From: Multifurca ochricompacta | Taxonomy: Eukaryota > Basidiomycota > Agaricomycetes > Russulales > Russulaceae | NCBI GenBank assembly: GCA_022496185.1 | Contig: WTXG01000031.1 | Location: 1-64,000, forward strand | Length of the DNA stretch: 64,000 nt | Direction of reading: 5' to 3' | Program-made: the position numbers and the translations under genes | Shown here: positions 10,881-23,309 of the stretch, piece after piece | Layout: every line of letters begins with the position of its first letter | How positions within the stretch are numbered: position 1 is the stretch's first letter | Notes under the pieces: model-generated | The model's database searches: none | What the model was told of the DNA's origin: nothing | Seen by the model: the letters and a program-made list of their open reading frames with translations, nothing else

Positions 10881-11521
10881 GATGATCAAGAGTGAAACAT
10901 GGAGTCACTAAGCTGAAGGATTGAGCCCTTTACATTCACATTAGCAAAATAATAATACGCATACATTCGCTCTCTCCTCTTGGGCTCTTGGAATCAAGGG
11001 TCGGGTCGGTCAGGCGTCCAGGCACAAACACACAAATACACACAAATACATTCGTCGCATCACCGCATTCCCCCTGTCACTCAAATGCATGACTCACCGT
11101 CACTGCACCACCCCCCCCCACCCCCGGCTTATCCGGTTCCGGTTCATCCGCAAGCCCCGGGTGGGTCGATTTTATATTATATTAAATTTAAATTTAAATC
11201 TGTTTATTTTATTTTATTTGTTTTATTTTATTTTAATTATCCGCACATCCACATACATCCCACATCCCACATTACCCCCGGCTTGCTTGATATTCCGGCA
11301 TCTAGTCGGTTGGCTCCGACCCTGACTTGACTGACAACCACGCCTCCTCCTTTGCAGTTCTCTCCCTTTCCCTTTCCCTTTCCCTCTCTCTTCGTGCCTT
11401 AATTCTTCTCCCCCGCCTGTCTCCTCCCTTCTCCTCCCTTCTCCATCTTATCCTCTTTCTTCTCCTCAACTGACCAACCATCATAAAGTTTTATCCATCC
11501 CACCCTCTCTCCGCTCCTCTC

Positions 11522-12292
11522 ATGCTATCCATTCGATTTCCTTCCTTCTTCCCCAGTATCTTTATTTTTGTCACTCTTCTCCCCCTTGCAGCGCATGGTT
11601 GTGCGTATCGATATCTCACTTCTTTTGCGCACCCCTTCCCCCCCCCTCTCTTCCTTCTCAACAACTGAACTCCGTGTTGTTTCCTTCAGATTTTCAAGTG
11701 ACAGCCCCTACCAAAGGAACCCAGTGGGTGAACGGGCAAACATATCCCGTAACATGGACGAAAGGACTCCTTGACGGAATCGAACTCTTTGATCTTGAAC
11801 TTACAAGAATGAACACGGAAGGACTCGTCTTAGTTGCCCGCGATGGTGAGTCTCTTTATCTCAGTCGGTCAATCGGCTCTACAGTCTTCGCCCCTCCCCT
11901 GCCTTTCCTTTGCCTCCCTGTCCCACCCCTCTTACCTTACCTTACCCCCTTTAGTCTACTCATCAAGCAAAGGGCTTAACATTCAGATCAACTCGGTACC
12001 TCCAGGCGACGATTACTTCCTTCTCTTCCTCAACAGCACACATGGCGTCTTGTACGGCAACTCCCAGTCCTTCTCCATCGTCAACTCGGGCTCCGGAAAC
12101 TCTTCCGTTAACCCTTTACCCTCTAAACCGACCGTAACCGTCAGCGGCGGACCGAATCCAACGGCGCAATTCGCAACCACATTCGCTCAGTCGGCTAACG
12201 GTGTACGTCCATGGCGCCCAACACCCGCGGCTATGCTTTCGGCGGGTTTGATGTCATTTGCGCTTCTCGCAGGGGCCGCGGCTGTGTTGTAA
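11522..12292 (+). CDS. Secreted Kre9/Knh1-type Ser/Thr-rich GPI-anchored protein
   Basis: The start at 11522 gives a hydrophobic signal peptide (MLSIRFPSFFPSIFIFVTLL, ending near LAAH). Introns at 11598-11689 and 11846-11954 are phase-compatible. The mature protein opens DFQVTAPTKGTQWVNGQTYP, typical of the yeast cell-wall Kre9/Knh1 N-terminal Ig-like fold. It continues through VYSSSKGLNIQINSVPPGDD and YGNSQSFSI into a Ser/Thr/Pro-rich stretch. The C-terminus is hydrophobic (LSAGLMSFALLAGAAAVL), consistent with a GPI-attachment signal. The product is about 190 residues. Expected at the cell surface; the family is linked to cell-wall glucan assembly or surface display, with the exact role unknown. 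It sits between the two Zn2Cys6 paralogs on the opposite strand. The upstream stretch is CT-rich, as is common in basidiomycete promoters. Confidence 0.8.
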
Positions 12293-13439
12293 ATGATGAT
12301 GTGTACATACCTACCCGCACGTTTTCTCCTCTACCCTCCCCCCCGCCTTTATTCTTCATTCCTCCTTCTTTTCTTGCGCGTGATGTAACCAATCAAAGGG
12401 ACTTTTGGGGGCTTCTCTAGGCTCTACGATATATGACCAAAATACTTTTTTTTTATTACGTACGGACATGGGGGCCACACACATAATGCATGATGCTTAT
12501 ACCAAATGTTATATCAATCACCCCGCAACCCTTCATCACCATGCGACCTCTCACCCTGACTCTGACAGACACCGCCACAATTCAAACGGATGACAATCGG
12601 GGGAAAAAAAAAAAATTAACAGCGACAGACGGTTTCCATCTGTCTGAATTATTCTCTCAAGTGATTCGAAACAACATCGATAAAGAGGGTTTAGACCTGT
12701 TGCATGCACACACGCGCTCATCACTCTCATCAAGAATGAGGTGCATCGCGCGTTCGCGTTCGTTCTGCTCTCTCTCTCTTCAGTAAAATAAGAATAAGAA
12801 TAATAATATCCAATGATATCTTGTGTCGTGTGTGAGAGAAACCACCCATACCAGGATCCGGTCTTCTATCGCTTAGTCGTCTTCTGTCTCTTCTATAAAG
12901 GGCCTAACTCCCTGCCTCTGTCCTGCGCAGCCCTTTCCACGGTAAGGACCCGAGGTTTTCGGGAACGGTGGGGAGGCAGCAAAGGACACTCCTCTAATCT
13001 GTATCTGTATCTGCATCTATGTCTGTATCGACCCACTCGCGGCGGACCATATCAAAACGACTCACTCCGCTCACACTCAAAACAAAAACAAAGAAAGATC
13101 CCCCCCCCCCTCGCTTCGCTTCCGCTCTCTTTTTCTTTAGATCTTCAATCAAAATTCCCACATGAGTGGGCGCACCATATCTGTTATTTGTTGATGGGCT
13201 GGGCGGATTTTTAATAATACCATCTAACTCTTTTTATTCTTCTTTTACTTCGACGACGACGACGGCGGATCACTGCCGAATCGGACCGGGACTTCCATCC
13301 ATCTCATCCATCCTATCCATCCATCCATCTCATTCATCCCATCCATCCATACATTTCATTTCGAATTTCGAATGTGATCGATTGAATTTGAATGAATGAA
13401 TGAATCATTCACTCTTTTTTGTTTATTTTATTTTTATTT

Positions 13440-13470
<31 letters not shown>

Positions 13471-15085
13471 GTTGTTTATTGTTTCATTGGTTACGGTTCT
13501 ATAGAATCATACATCATTCGGTAGATGAAGGAATGGATGGAAGAGGATGAGGATCATCAAGAGGTTCTAATACTTCTAAAGTTAAGAAGCAATTAAGTAG
13601 GTTTTCAACCCGCCACCCCCGCCCGCCATATCCATATCTGTTATGATTCCTCCCTTCCGAAGGCGTGGTGAGACATAACACACGGCGCGCGCACACGCTT
13701 ATGTATAGTGTCGTGAATCCTAAACTAACCTAAACCTGTCCTATCCTACCACACATCCTCCTTCCATTCCATTCCCTTCCCTCCCCGCCACACACACTCT
13801 TCCCACGTTGTCTCTACCACCATCCCAGCATTGAACGGAGACATTTCCCATATTAGATGGGGGGGGGGGGGGGTAGAGAGGTATCAGACAGATACGAACA
13901 CGAATACGAATACATGATGGATCGAGATCGGGCGACCGAACAATTCAATTCCACTAAGTTTTAAATAAACCGGAACCAACCTAGATAATAACATATAACA
14001 TAACAAACAACATATATCATTCGTTGTAGAAACAAACCTCCATCGTACCGCCGCACTAAATCGGAGGGGGGGGGGATGAGAGGGATTACACTATATATGA
14101 AACTAGCTCCCTCATGATGATCGCAGATATGGGGGGGGGAGGGGGGGAGGAGGGGCAGTTAATCGTATAGGAAGTTTCATAGTATATTCAAGTCACGGTG
14201 AGGGGAGCCTCGAACATCGCCTTGTCTTGTTGGTCTAAGAAAGACAGAACGAGATAAATGGATAAAGGTTTTTTTTTTTTTGTGCGACCCCTTTGCCCGA
14301 ATCATCAGATCTGTCCTCCCCCCTCTTTCTCTTTCTCTCTGGTCAAAGCCGGCCAGCCAGTCAACCAGCCAACAACAACCAAAAAAAAAAAAAAAAAAGC
14401 CAAAGGCGGGAAGCGGAGAGGAGGAGGCGACAAAAAGCAACTTCGAGGAGCGAGCGAAAAAAAAAAAAAAAACGAGAATTTCCCAAAAATTCGCGTCCGG
14501 CACCTTGGGCCAGCAGCCCCAGAGATTATCATTTTTTCGTATGAACCACTATAATTTTCTTCATTCTTTCTAAGACGATGGATGATTAATCAGCCGCTTT
14601 GTTGAGAGCCTTTTGCAGAACCTTACCAGAGCTGAGCTGACCCAAAACAGCAAAGCCGCCAAGGCAGTAAACCTTTAAACCCTCCCCCCAAAGGCCGACT
14701 TTTTTTTTCTTTGCGTGTGGGTGGGTGAAAAAAGAAAGAAAAAAAAGAAAAATTGCAGTATAGTGGTTTGTTAGTAAATAGTAGGTTACTAGTAGGTAAA
14801 CAAATGGCCAGAGTAGTTCCTCCTCCCCTCCACTCAAAAGAAATACACACACACATGCAAGAACACGATGTACCTTTGTTAGAACCAACTCGATTCAACG
14901 GGCATTAGAGGGAGGGGAAAGATAGATAGGAAGACAGAAAGAGAGAGAAAGAGTCAAACGCTCCACTCAAATAATTTCCAATTGTTGGCAAGTAGCAAAG
15001 CAGTAAGTCAAAAAAAAAAAAAAAAGTCAATGACAGTACTGCTTGTCTTGTCAACCGGCATCCTTCAATTATTGTTCAAATGAAT
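12293..15085. other. Long intergenic region, low complexity
   Basis: No gene seen on either strand. Holds homopolymer runs (T at 12446 and 13430-13475, G at 13861-13875, A at 14383 and 14458), CCAT repeats around 13310-13350 and many short CT/AC tracts. It is the 3' side of the GPI-anchor gene and of the second Zn2Cys6 gene. Confidence 0.6.
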
Positions 15086-18000
15086 CTAACCCTGTCCCTG
15101 CTGCTGCGTCGGATGCGTCGGATGCGAGTGTGCGAGTCCAGAGATGTACGTGTCCCAATCCTCAAGCCTTTTTACCCCGCCAAAAAAAAAAAATAATTAA
15201 ACTCTCAGTCACATGATACAACAGAAACAACACGCACTCGTAACCTGAAGGCACAGCCTGCCAAACATCCATATGCCCATCCTGCCCCTGCCCCGCTCCG
15301 TGAGCAGCCGCTGCGACGTACGCGGTATACGTGTCCGCGCTCGGTGGAGTCCCCCCGAACGATGTCGACTGGTGTGGGTGTCCCGTTGGTAGTGGTGGAA
15401 GTGGGGGCAGGGCGAACATTGACGTTGCGGTATGATGATGCTGATGTTGATGCTGGTGCTGGTGCTGGTGTTGATGTTGTTGATGCTGGTGTTGATGTTG
15501 ATGTTGATGTTGCTGATGCTGATGCTGATGCTGATGCTGCGTATGCGGAGGAGGATGAATCGAAGCGGGTGTGAGCCAAGATCTGTCCGTCGTTGACCGA
15601 AAAACGTGGCTAGGTACGCGCGCGAGCTCGTCACTATGCGTCGGTAAGTGCGCATAAGTGAAGCTCTGAGTTTGGGGCGGTGGCGGTGGTGGCGGTGGTG
15701 GCGGGTGATGGGGTGGTAAGATGTCCCCCGAGGACGGTGCCTGTTGCGTAAACGCGTCCGACTGGTGTACAAAAAGCGGGTCAACGAACGGCGTGCCGCC
15801 ACTGCCAGCGCCGAGACTGGTCGTCGGCGAGACGGACACTCGTTGTGGTGCCTGAGGTAATTGGGATAGTTGCGGTGGGCGGCTACTTGTACTCGTGCTT
15901 GAGCTGGACTGCAGCGAGACTGGACTGTCCGAGTCGCGCTCGCGTTTTGAGGATGATGGGTTTGGCTGAGGGAGCGGGAGGTCACCAACGGATGCTAGCT
16001 CATAGAGCACGTCCCTGTACACACACACACCATCAAAACTAGTGAGCGAACATCGATGATGGTAAACGTACCATAATCGTCCTGCAGCATGCCATCTACG
16101 GAAAGATAGATGCGAGTCAGTCAGTTAGTCAGGTCAGTCAGTTGAGTATAAATAGGCACCATTAGGCGCGCACGCACCGTACTTCAGCCACCTGGAGGAC
16201 GGCCATACATTTGTGCACATCTTCCATTTCCCTAGCTGGGTCAGCCACGCCGCCAGAGCGCTTCGCGCCCCAAATATTCAGGAGAAGAACGATGCCGGCG
16301 GTAAATGCGGGAAGCTGTGGGGAACCCCAAGAACACAAAAAAGAAAGTTAGCGCCCGCTTTAACGGATATAGAAAGCGGATCTAGCGTGCCTGGAAATGT
16401 GAGGAAGGGTATTGTGGGGCTCGACGGCGCTGAAGATCTACAACGTGAGCGCATGAGCGAGCAGCGTTGGTGCAAATTGCGAGAGATGGAAAAGACAAAG
16501 GGGATGGTTTCCGTGGGGTCGGTATGAAAGGGCGATGAACGAGGATCTGAAGGTGATAGTAATGGCTGTGTAGGCTTGCGGACTGCAGAAACCACTGGAG
16601 CTCTTTGAAATTCTGGCCTGTTGTGTCCCATTTGACTGTTCGAACCGGTAAGCGGTCATGTTGAGGCGAAACATCCAAAAGTACGCACGGTGTCCGGGTA
16701 CAGTGTCGATCCATTCGTTGAGTCTAGAGTCCAGCTCTGCGACAATATGTTGCTCCCAATGCGGTCCCACGAATCCAAGAAAAATTTTTGACTTGTTAAT
16801 CGAATACTGTGACACGCGTTCTGAACCCTGAGAGCAATCAACTTGTAAAACGGGATGGCTCACGATGGTCCTCAATGCAACGGCTAGGACTTGATTTAGC
16901 TTGATGAAGCAAATGAAATACGATAGTAGTGAGGGTTTGCCTGGCGGCTGTTTAAATGCCTGTTCAGGGTCGTGCTCGTTCTCCCAGTATTCGTCATCGA
17001 CATCCGTAGGCATGTCAACATCAAAACTATCACACAACAATTCGTCAACTCAGAGCGCGAGAGAGTTTGGAGATCGGAGAAATACGACGCACTCTTCCTC
17101 CTGAATCGCACACGGACGACCGAGTGACGCACTCATTAACCTGTCCAAGACAACGAGAACCCTTTTGAGAAGGGAGTTAGCAGGTCATCAAGGACCAAAA
17201 TAACGTGGTAGATTCGAACCAAAACGCCCGACGCCATTGCTCGGCTTCAACCAAGCTCATAGAGCTATACAGCTTCTTGCGATGCCTTCCAACATCCTGA
17301 ATGAGCCGGAGGCCTACGCCGATCATTGTCCAACATGACTGAGGAGCCGAGCAACCCTGCAAAAACAAGCAAGCGAGCTGTCGGTGGCGCGTGTTCAAGA
17401 AGCGGGTAGTCAAGTCAACAACCCCATCAGCTCGCCGCACGTGACCCAAAACGAATATCGGACCTACCGCGTACATCTGGACATCGTATAACAATGGGGG
17501 CCCATTAGACTCCTGCGGAGCATCTGCACCTGCCCGAACCACTTCCAACCTGAGGAGTGCCACGCGGGTGGTCCATCGAGCAACACGCGGGGATCGTCCG
17601 AGTAGCGCGACGCACACGCACACAGGCACAGCAACACGCTCCCGAATGCCTGGTCGCGAAAGTGCAAATTTTCGCGAAGACGTCGTTCAAACGTTGGGCG
17701 GTGTAAAATAGGGAGGAAGAGGTTGATACGCGAGAAGAAAAGGTCGACGAGGTGATCGATCAGGTCCGGTTCAGGGAACGTGTAGCGTGGCACCTCTAAG
17801 CGAAATGCAGCGCGTTCCCACTGCAGGCGAAAACAATGATGAGCTGGGCAAAGGGCAAAGAAAAAGAAAACGCGGGAGAAGAGGAGCGAGGGGGAAAAAA
17901 TCTGATGGAAACGCACGGTGTGCTGTGTCCAGAATTCGGGTCGTCGATTGGCCATTCGCAAGCGCATATGCTCCTGTTCCGTGTCATCGTAACCCGATTT

Positions 18001-18862
18001 GAGATCGAAGGCTGCCTGCACGAGGTTGGCACCGCTTGACCTGCCAAAGAAACGGAAGTTGATGTTGAGATCGTTAAAGTTGTCTTGGAGGGCGTGTAGG
18101 CGACTATTGGAAGCATATTCATCATCACTTGGGTCCAGTTCGTGGTCGCCTCTGTCGTCTGTTGATGTGAGGCCGTTTCCGGAAAGCTGTGATGGTGGTC
18201 GATAGGAACCAGTAACCTGAAGAGTGCGGGATAGTGAGTCTCGCACGAAGCTTTGCCGATCAACCGGCGCCCCCAGTTCTTCGGTAAAATCGGCATCAGG
18301 ACACAGCTGGGTGGGATGAGAAACATGAGGGAGTGAAGAATATTGTTGGACCACGCACTCGTTGCAAAAGACCTTCCATTTTTTCCAATCGCGACTCTAG
18401 ACTTTCGACATACCTTTGAGCGAAAAGTTGAATCACACTAAACAAAAGCAAAACCAGCGGGTTGGTTCACGTACCCCTTCGGGGGACCTCGTCTCTAACA
18501 TGGAGAGTTAGGGTTCAAGGATAGACAAGAATACGGGTACCTGAACTCCGCACCTTGGCCGCTTCTTCATACTTGCACTCAAAGTTATACGCAGAGCAGT
18601 TGGAGCATTTATTTCCGGGCATCTGGCTGCCATCACCTATTTGACATCGTCAGGAACGGTGGGAAGTCAAGAGAAAGAGGGGGAATCATACATCGGACTG
18701 GAAGGAAGGTCAGTTGAGCTCGACTGGGCCAAAAGGGAGAAGAGTTATACTTTTCTTTCGCCGACATACATCGCACGCTCTCTGTACTCTTCTCTTCTTC
18801 GCAATGCGAGTAGGGTTAGCTTCGGCGTCGTAGATGTCTTCTTCTGCTGATGACATGTTCAT
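15086..18862 (-). CDS. Zn2Cys6 fungal-specific transcription factor (paralog 2)
   Basis: Start at 18862 (MNMSSAEEDIYDAEANPTRI), then KKRRVQRACDVCRRKK, a 6-nt microexon adding IRC, and DGSQMPGNKCSNCSAYNFEC, together six zinc-binding cysteines. Upstream of the middle domain is LSGNGLTSTDDRGDHELDPS. The fungal-trans domain includes LFFSRINLFLPILHRPTF (about 17730) and RDQAFGSVLLCLCACASRYS, and the later segment VDMPTDVDDEYWENEHDP near 17000. The C-terminal region is rich in Pro and carries a long His/Gln repeat encoded at 15436-15545. A final intron with donor at about 15239 leads to a last exon starting ELEDWDTYIS and ending GQQQ-type residues before TAG at 15086. The last exon starts with the same E-x-x-DW-x-TY motif as paralog 1. 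Nuclear regulator with unknown targets. Confidence 0.85.
15436..15545 (-). repeat. In-frame (His-Gln)n-coding trinucleotide repeat
   Basis: Imperfect CAT/CAA/CAG repeats give an alternating His-Gln tract of about 35 residues in the C-terminal activation-type region of paralog 2. Paralog 1 has no such tract. Likely length-variable between strains. Confidence 0.8.
18692..18697 (-). other. Predicted 6-nt microexon within the zinc cluster (paralog 2)
   Basis: Exon 1 ends at 18751 (CGAAAGAAAA). The intron 18750-18698 starts GTATAA and ends TTCCAG. The microexon TCCGAT follows, then the intron 18691-18637 starts GTATGA and ends AAATAG. A + TCCGAT + GTGATGGC encodes Ile-Arg-Cys-Asp-Gly. Position, phase and length match paralog 1. 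Confidence 0.8.
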
Positions 18863-19491
18863 GGTTGTGGGGCCCTGGCCAGAGCCGTCACTAGAGGGTG
18901 TGAGATAACAACAAAGGACGATGCTAAGCAGAAAAAGAGGGACGCGTTGTATGTGGAATATGTAGGGACCCTAAACCACACTTGTTGTAATAATATATTG
19001 GTATTGGACGTTTCTATTCGGGGCCTGAAGAGGCCGGATGGTGACGCAGCCTTGTAGCCGAGGGTGGTTGGGACTTGGGTTTGGGGCCTTTCCTACCAAC
19101 CAAACAATTTCTATACGAACACGAAACACGACATGAATTTCTGACTCGACTATGGAAAAAAACATTATCGATGGCAGTGTGAAAATGTGTTATAATTTTT
19201 ATTAATTTCCGCAAGAACGCAATGCAGCATGCAGCAGCATATATGCTGTTTGGCACTATACACTATTCTTTTACTCTTGTTGTACAGCCATGAGTGGAGC
19301 GGTAATTACCGGTAATCAATGACGCTGAAAGCTAAAATGAACACACCGGCACACACACCACCACACACCAGTAACGGAACACACACGACAACCATACGTG
19401 GTGGATATCAGCTGAGTTAAAAAGTAAAAGTCCATGTCCATGTCCACGTGTACAATGACAATGAACCCATAATCTCCCCGAAACCCGAAAG
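18863..19491. other. Intergenic region
   Basis: Upstream flank of the second Zn2Cys6 gene and downstream flank of the Ypi1-type gene. AC-rich tract near 19350; no gene seen. Confidence 0.5.
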
Positions 19492-20082
19492 TTAGCTCCT
19501 CGTCGTCGCTTTGTCTTTACCCTTTCGTGGTGAAATCCGTTCATATGCATTTTGGTCATCAATGTCGCCTCTTCGCTTATGCTCTAATTCATTATGTGGT
19601 TCACCCCCACTCTCACCGTCCGCATGGCGGTGTTGGCGGAGGCGGTGATGGTGGCGATATTGGTGGTTTGGCCTTGTCGTACCGTCATCATCAGAGTCGG
19701 AATCCGTCTCCGACGAATCTTCATCCGATGATTCATCGAACTGTCTCGGTCTATGGTAGATACAACAAACTGTAAAAACAACGAAATTGTTTTTTTTTTC
19801 AGTAAAAAAGAGTCCAATGAGGTCATAGACATGCACGCACTTACTTTTCGATTTTTTTCTGCCGAGGCCTTCGTTATCTACGACCTCCTCATCCCATACG
19901 ACTCGCGGACGGTCACGCGGGCCTCCACGAAGACGCAAAATGCCTCCAGGTCCTGGACCCACAGCAATATCCGCCGTCTGCGCTGAAACGTCTCGCTGCT
20001 CAGGATCTTGAACGATGAGCGCAGTGTGTGAGCCTTCCCGCGAAATTGAACTTGACGCCCCGCTTTGGGAGACGAAAGCCAT
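19492..20082 (-). CDS. YPI1: Protein phosphatase 1 inhibitor, Ypi1/PPP1R11 (inhibitor-3) family
   Basis: Small, polar regulator that binds protein phosphatase 1. From the start at 20082 (MAFVSQSGASSSISREGSHT) comes the family core ILRLRGGPRDRPRVVWDEEV, then VVDNEGLGRKKSK. A 75-nt intron (19844-19770) follows, then ICCIYHRPRQFDESSDED. The ICCIYH...RxFDESS stretch and the V-x-W PP1-docking element (RVVW) are hallmark features of inhibitor-3. The rest is acidic Ser/Asp-rich, then His-rich, ending in basic residues (SPRKGKDKATTRS). About 170 residues, a usual length for the family. Expected nuclear/cytosolic PP1 regulation of glycogen metabolism, mitosis or ion homeostasis. A TGA/CAT-rich microsatellite lies just upstream (20113-20148). 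Confidence 0.9.
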   Translation of the reverse strand: MAFVSQSGASSSISREGSHTALIVQDPEQRDVSAQTADIAVGPGPGGILRLRGGPRDRPRVVWDEEVVDNEGLGRKKSKSKCVHVYDLIGLFFTEKKNNFVVFTVCCIYHRPRQFDESSDEDSSETDSDSDDDGTTRPNHQYRHHHRLRQHRHADGESGGEPHNELEHKRRGDIDDQNAYERISPRKGKDKATTRS

Positions 20083-23000
20083 GGCAGATAGAGGAGATGA
20101 TGGATGGATTAGATGATGATGACGATGATGATGATGATGATGATGATAGCTTCTAGAGAAACGGTGATAGTGACCGTTCGATGCCAAGGATTCTTTTGTT
20201 TCTGGGCAGACTGGCAAGTGCCAAGTGGCAATCAGCAACCTGCGAAGTGTGCGGCGAAGCACTCTCCTCCTCTCTTCAGTCAGTTCAGCAGCGTACAGCG
20301 ATTAGATGTCGGATTGGATGGCAGAAGTTGAGTGGCGAGAGCTGACAAATCGATAAAGTGTTTTTTTTTGCTATTTTGCTATGCTCGGGCTTCGGGCCGC
20401 TCAGGCAGAATTTTTAATTTTAATATCGCTTCGATAACACCACGCTTTCTTCTTTTTTTCGAAGAGAACACACATATTCCCCTCCGTAATTCTTCCTGGT
20501 GGTGTAGAGCACCGCATATCGCTTGCGCTTGTGAAAGCTTTTCAATGCTGTCTTCCCGCTAGTGCTGTGAAAACCGGACCGAACTTTCTCGCACTTTGAT
20601 AGATGATTGGTATCCGTTGACGACGTTTGGTTTTTTTCTTTAGACGCCCCATTTCGGTATCCTAACACTTTGGAAACTTCGCCATGTCGGCCCTAACGTG
20701 TGACCGATGATTGCTTTGGGTTGAGTATCTTTTTTTTTTGGGTTCCGATTCCACTAACGTGTCCCCTAAGGGCACAGAACCCCATGTAGTAGAGATTTGT
20801 AATAGTGGTTGGTGAGAGCACACTTCTTTGTTTATATCAGATGCAATGCGCTACAGTTCGTACGTGTGAAGGCCTTCTTTCGAGGTGCGCCACTTGTTCT
20901 CCTCTCGGGCCAAACCTTTTCCGGAGGTCCTGCCGATAGGTGTTTTACGTCCGAGCTCAATTAACTTGTGTACACCGATTTCGGGCAAGGGCGCATATGA
21001 ACGAAGGACAAGGGGCGAGCGGGGAAAACATATTCGCGAAGGTCAGAGATACGTAACGAATCACCTACCTATCTTGGCAGACACATGCGTCCTCGTCTCC
21101 TCGCTCCAACCTGATGTCACAATCAGGGTACAAAACAAAAAAACTCTTCGGAAAACCGGATCGACTTGTGCTTCCAGATTCTAGCATTTAGATTTCACTG
21201 AACTGTAACTGGCCTGTCCTGAGCGATACAGGTTCAGACAGGCAGGGCAGACTCAAATTCCCCTCCCCAACTATTCTCTCCCCAATCAATCAGTCTCAAT
21301 TACTTACTGTAGTATTGGTGGCTTATGGAGCAAAAGGTCCACTCCGCTCAGGGCATCATTCAGGAAAGCTTTCCGGTGATTGCAACCCGGATCGACGACA
21401 TTTACGAAGCCGAAGCAAACATGCAATTTGCATGCACTGCATAAAAGTCAAGTCGGCCGACCGTACACCAGCCCGCTTATCGGTATCGGTATCGGTTTAG
21501 CCTAACGCTTATCTCGACCCGCCCCCCCCCCCCGCTCCGGATGTCCCCGTTGATATGCCGTATCCCCCCTCCCCTCTCATCCGGTCCGGTTTTAAGCGTT
21601 CCAATCAAACGCAAATCCAACTTGCGTTTTACGGCTGAGGTGAGAATGTGTGAGAAAGTAAAACTCTAAGAAAAAAAGAAAAAAAGGGCAGCCCACAGCT
21701 ATGTAAATCGGCGTAGAACAATTTTCAAGAAAGAAGTTTAAGTTGACGTGCGGCGGCTCCTCGACCATGAGGCCCTCCTCAGTACGAAGGATCTTACTAA
21801 AATTGCCTTTGGGCCAGTGGCTGGGGACAGGGATATTTTCCTTCTGCAGGTGGAGAGTGGCTGTTTTGCCGCCTTATGGGAATTACTGTGCGCGTGAAGT
21901 GTGTGTAAACGGGAAGGAACAACAAAAAAAAAACGTTGACTGACCGACGGCCGTACTTGCCTCCCAGAGCTTGACCTCACCAAAGGAGCACCAGGTGTCT
22001 TGCGCTTGCCTTATATAAGTTGGGATTGATGTACCCCTCATAGTTACTGGCCGCAATGGAGCTCAATGTAGACTTTTAACGTCCTCGTTGGGTGACCCGT
22101 TCTTCGCCCATCGACCCCTGAACTCTCCTGTGAGGAATAGCGCTCACGGACGCGAGCCAAAAGCATAATTATGCTCCCACCACGTAGTAAAGTTGTAAAA
22201 CGTTTTTTAAAAAAAACGAGGCGTCATGATAAGCTACGCGCGAGTGACGCCGAACATTCAAACGAATCTGGGACCCACCTCCGGGCTTGTCGAGGCCACA
22301 ATAATTATAATCTACAGTAGACCGAGTCAGGGGAAGGGGAAAAAAAAAAGAAGGGGAACTCAGAAAGAGCGAGGTGCGCACTGGAACTGGACATAGATGG
22401 CGTCGAATGATGAATTGTTCATCATTGCCTTGACCAAGGCTCGCGTCCGGGAATGGACACTGGAGTGAAGCATCCCCTCCCCCCCCCCTTCCAGTGATAG
22501 CGTTCGGGTGCACAGAGTCGAAATGGTAGGTGTGAATAACGGTTAACATTTGACAAGTTAATCTCAGGTTCAGATCACTGAATACGTCCACGCATATCAC
22601 GATGATGTTATCGATGGGTATCATCTTGACAATAAGCGCTCATGCACATTTGTCGTTCCTTTCGATATCGTTCGCAGCCATCACCTTTGGCGCCATAGAA
22701 ATGACTGAGCCACAGAGAGCTGAAGAGGCACCAACGATGGAGGCCTTCGGTTTGGAAAGAACCTCATCCTTACTTTGTTTGGGAAAGCTGCACGACGACT
22801 GTTGCTCGCCAGTAAAGGAGCAACGCAACATTCTTCATACCGATTTATTACACGTGATCCACGGGCAGAGATATGGAGACCCTTCCGCGGCTGGCTAGCT
22901 GGCACATGTACCTTTATGGTTGCCCAATGATAAGAAGGGCCTGCGGAACGTGCGGGATGATGCGACCTACGAGGGGAAAAATGGGACCCTCCATCGCAGA

Positions 23001-23270
23001 CAAATGCCACGTAACTACTTAGCCAGAGAGTTTAGAACTGCCCTATTGGAAAATTTCCACACAGTAGCGTCGACGTGAAGTCACAAGTCACAAGTAAAAG
23101 AAGCCCGGTTTTCCGGAGACGTACATTTAGAATAAAGAGGAAGAGGATCTACGAAAGGATTCTTTGTATGGATTATTGTATGACGCACATAAGATTTTGT
23201 GCCAAAGGGGGTGATCTTGGTGGAAGTGGCAGGTCGTGAGAAATGAAAAAACCATTGGCCCCCATCATCA
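20083..23270. other. Gene-poor region
   Basis: No convincing gene. A 297-bp open frame at 22602-22898 begins with a hydrophobic stretch (MLSMGIILTISAHAHLSFLS on the + strand, from 22604) that could pass for a signal peptide, but no family is recognised and the composition is unremarkable. G- and A-homopolymers occur at 21520, 22340 and 22480. No tRNA or rRNA seen. Confidence 0.4.
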
Positions 23271-23309
23271 CGTCCACACAAGGCCACGACTGTTCTTCCT
23301 CCTCTTCTT

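Noticed and set aside
13090..14580. Long A- and T-runs as retroposon tails or telomeric repeats
   Set aside because: Runs are short, mixed with G and C runs, without adjoining reverse-transcriptase or telomere-type units; ordinary low complexity.
15160..15240. C-terminal hydrophobic tail (transmembrane) on Zn2Cys6 paralog 2
   Set aside because: The hydrophobic stretch is intron read-through; splicing gives a last exon matching that of paralog 1.
17195..17225. TTCGAA-containing B-box-like sequence as a tRNA
   Set aside because: It lies in the coding sequence of the Zn2Cys6 gene (FWFEST) and no cloverleaf or A box is seen.
20105..20150. Poly-His peptide encoded upstream of the Ypi1-type start
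   Set aside because: The family core starts after the ATG at 20082; the upstream His run comes from a CAT microsatellite in the 5' region.
22602..22898. Small secreted protein
   Set aside because: Only a hydrophobic start supports it; no cysteines pattern, splice support or homologous copy in the window.
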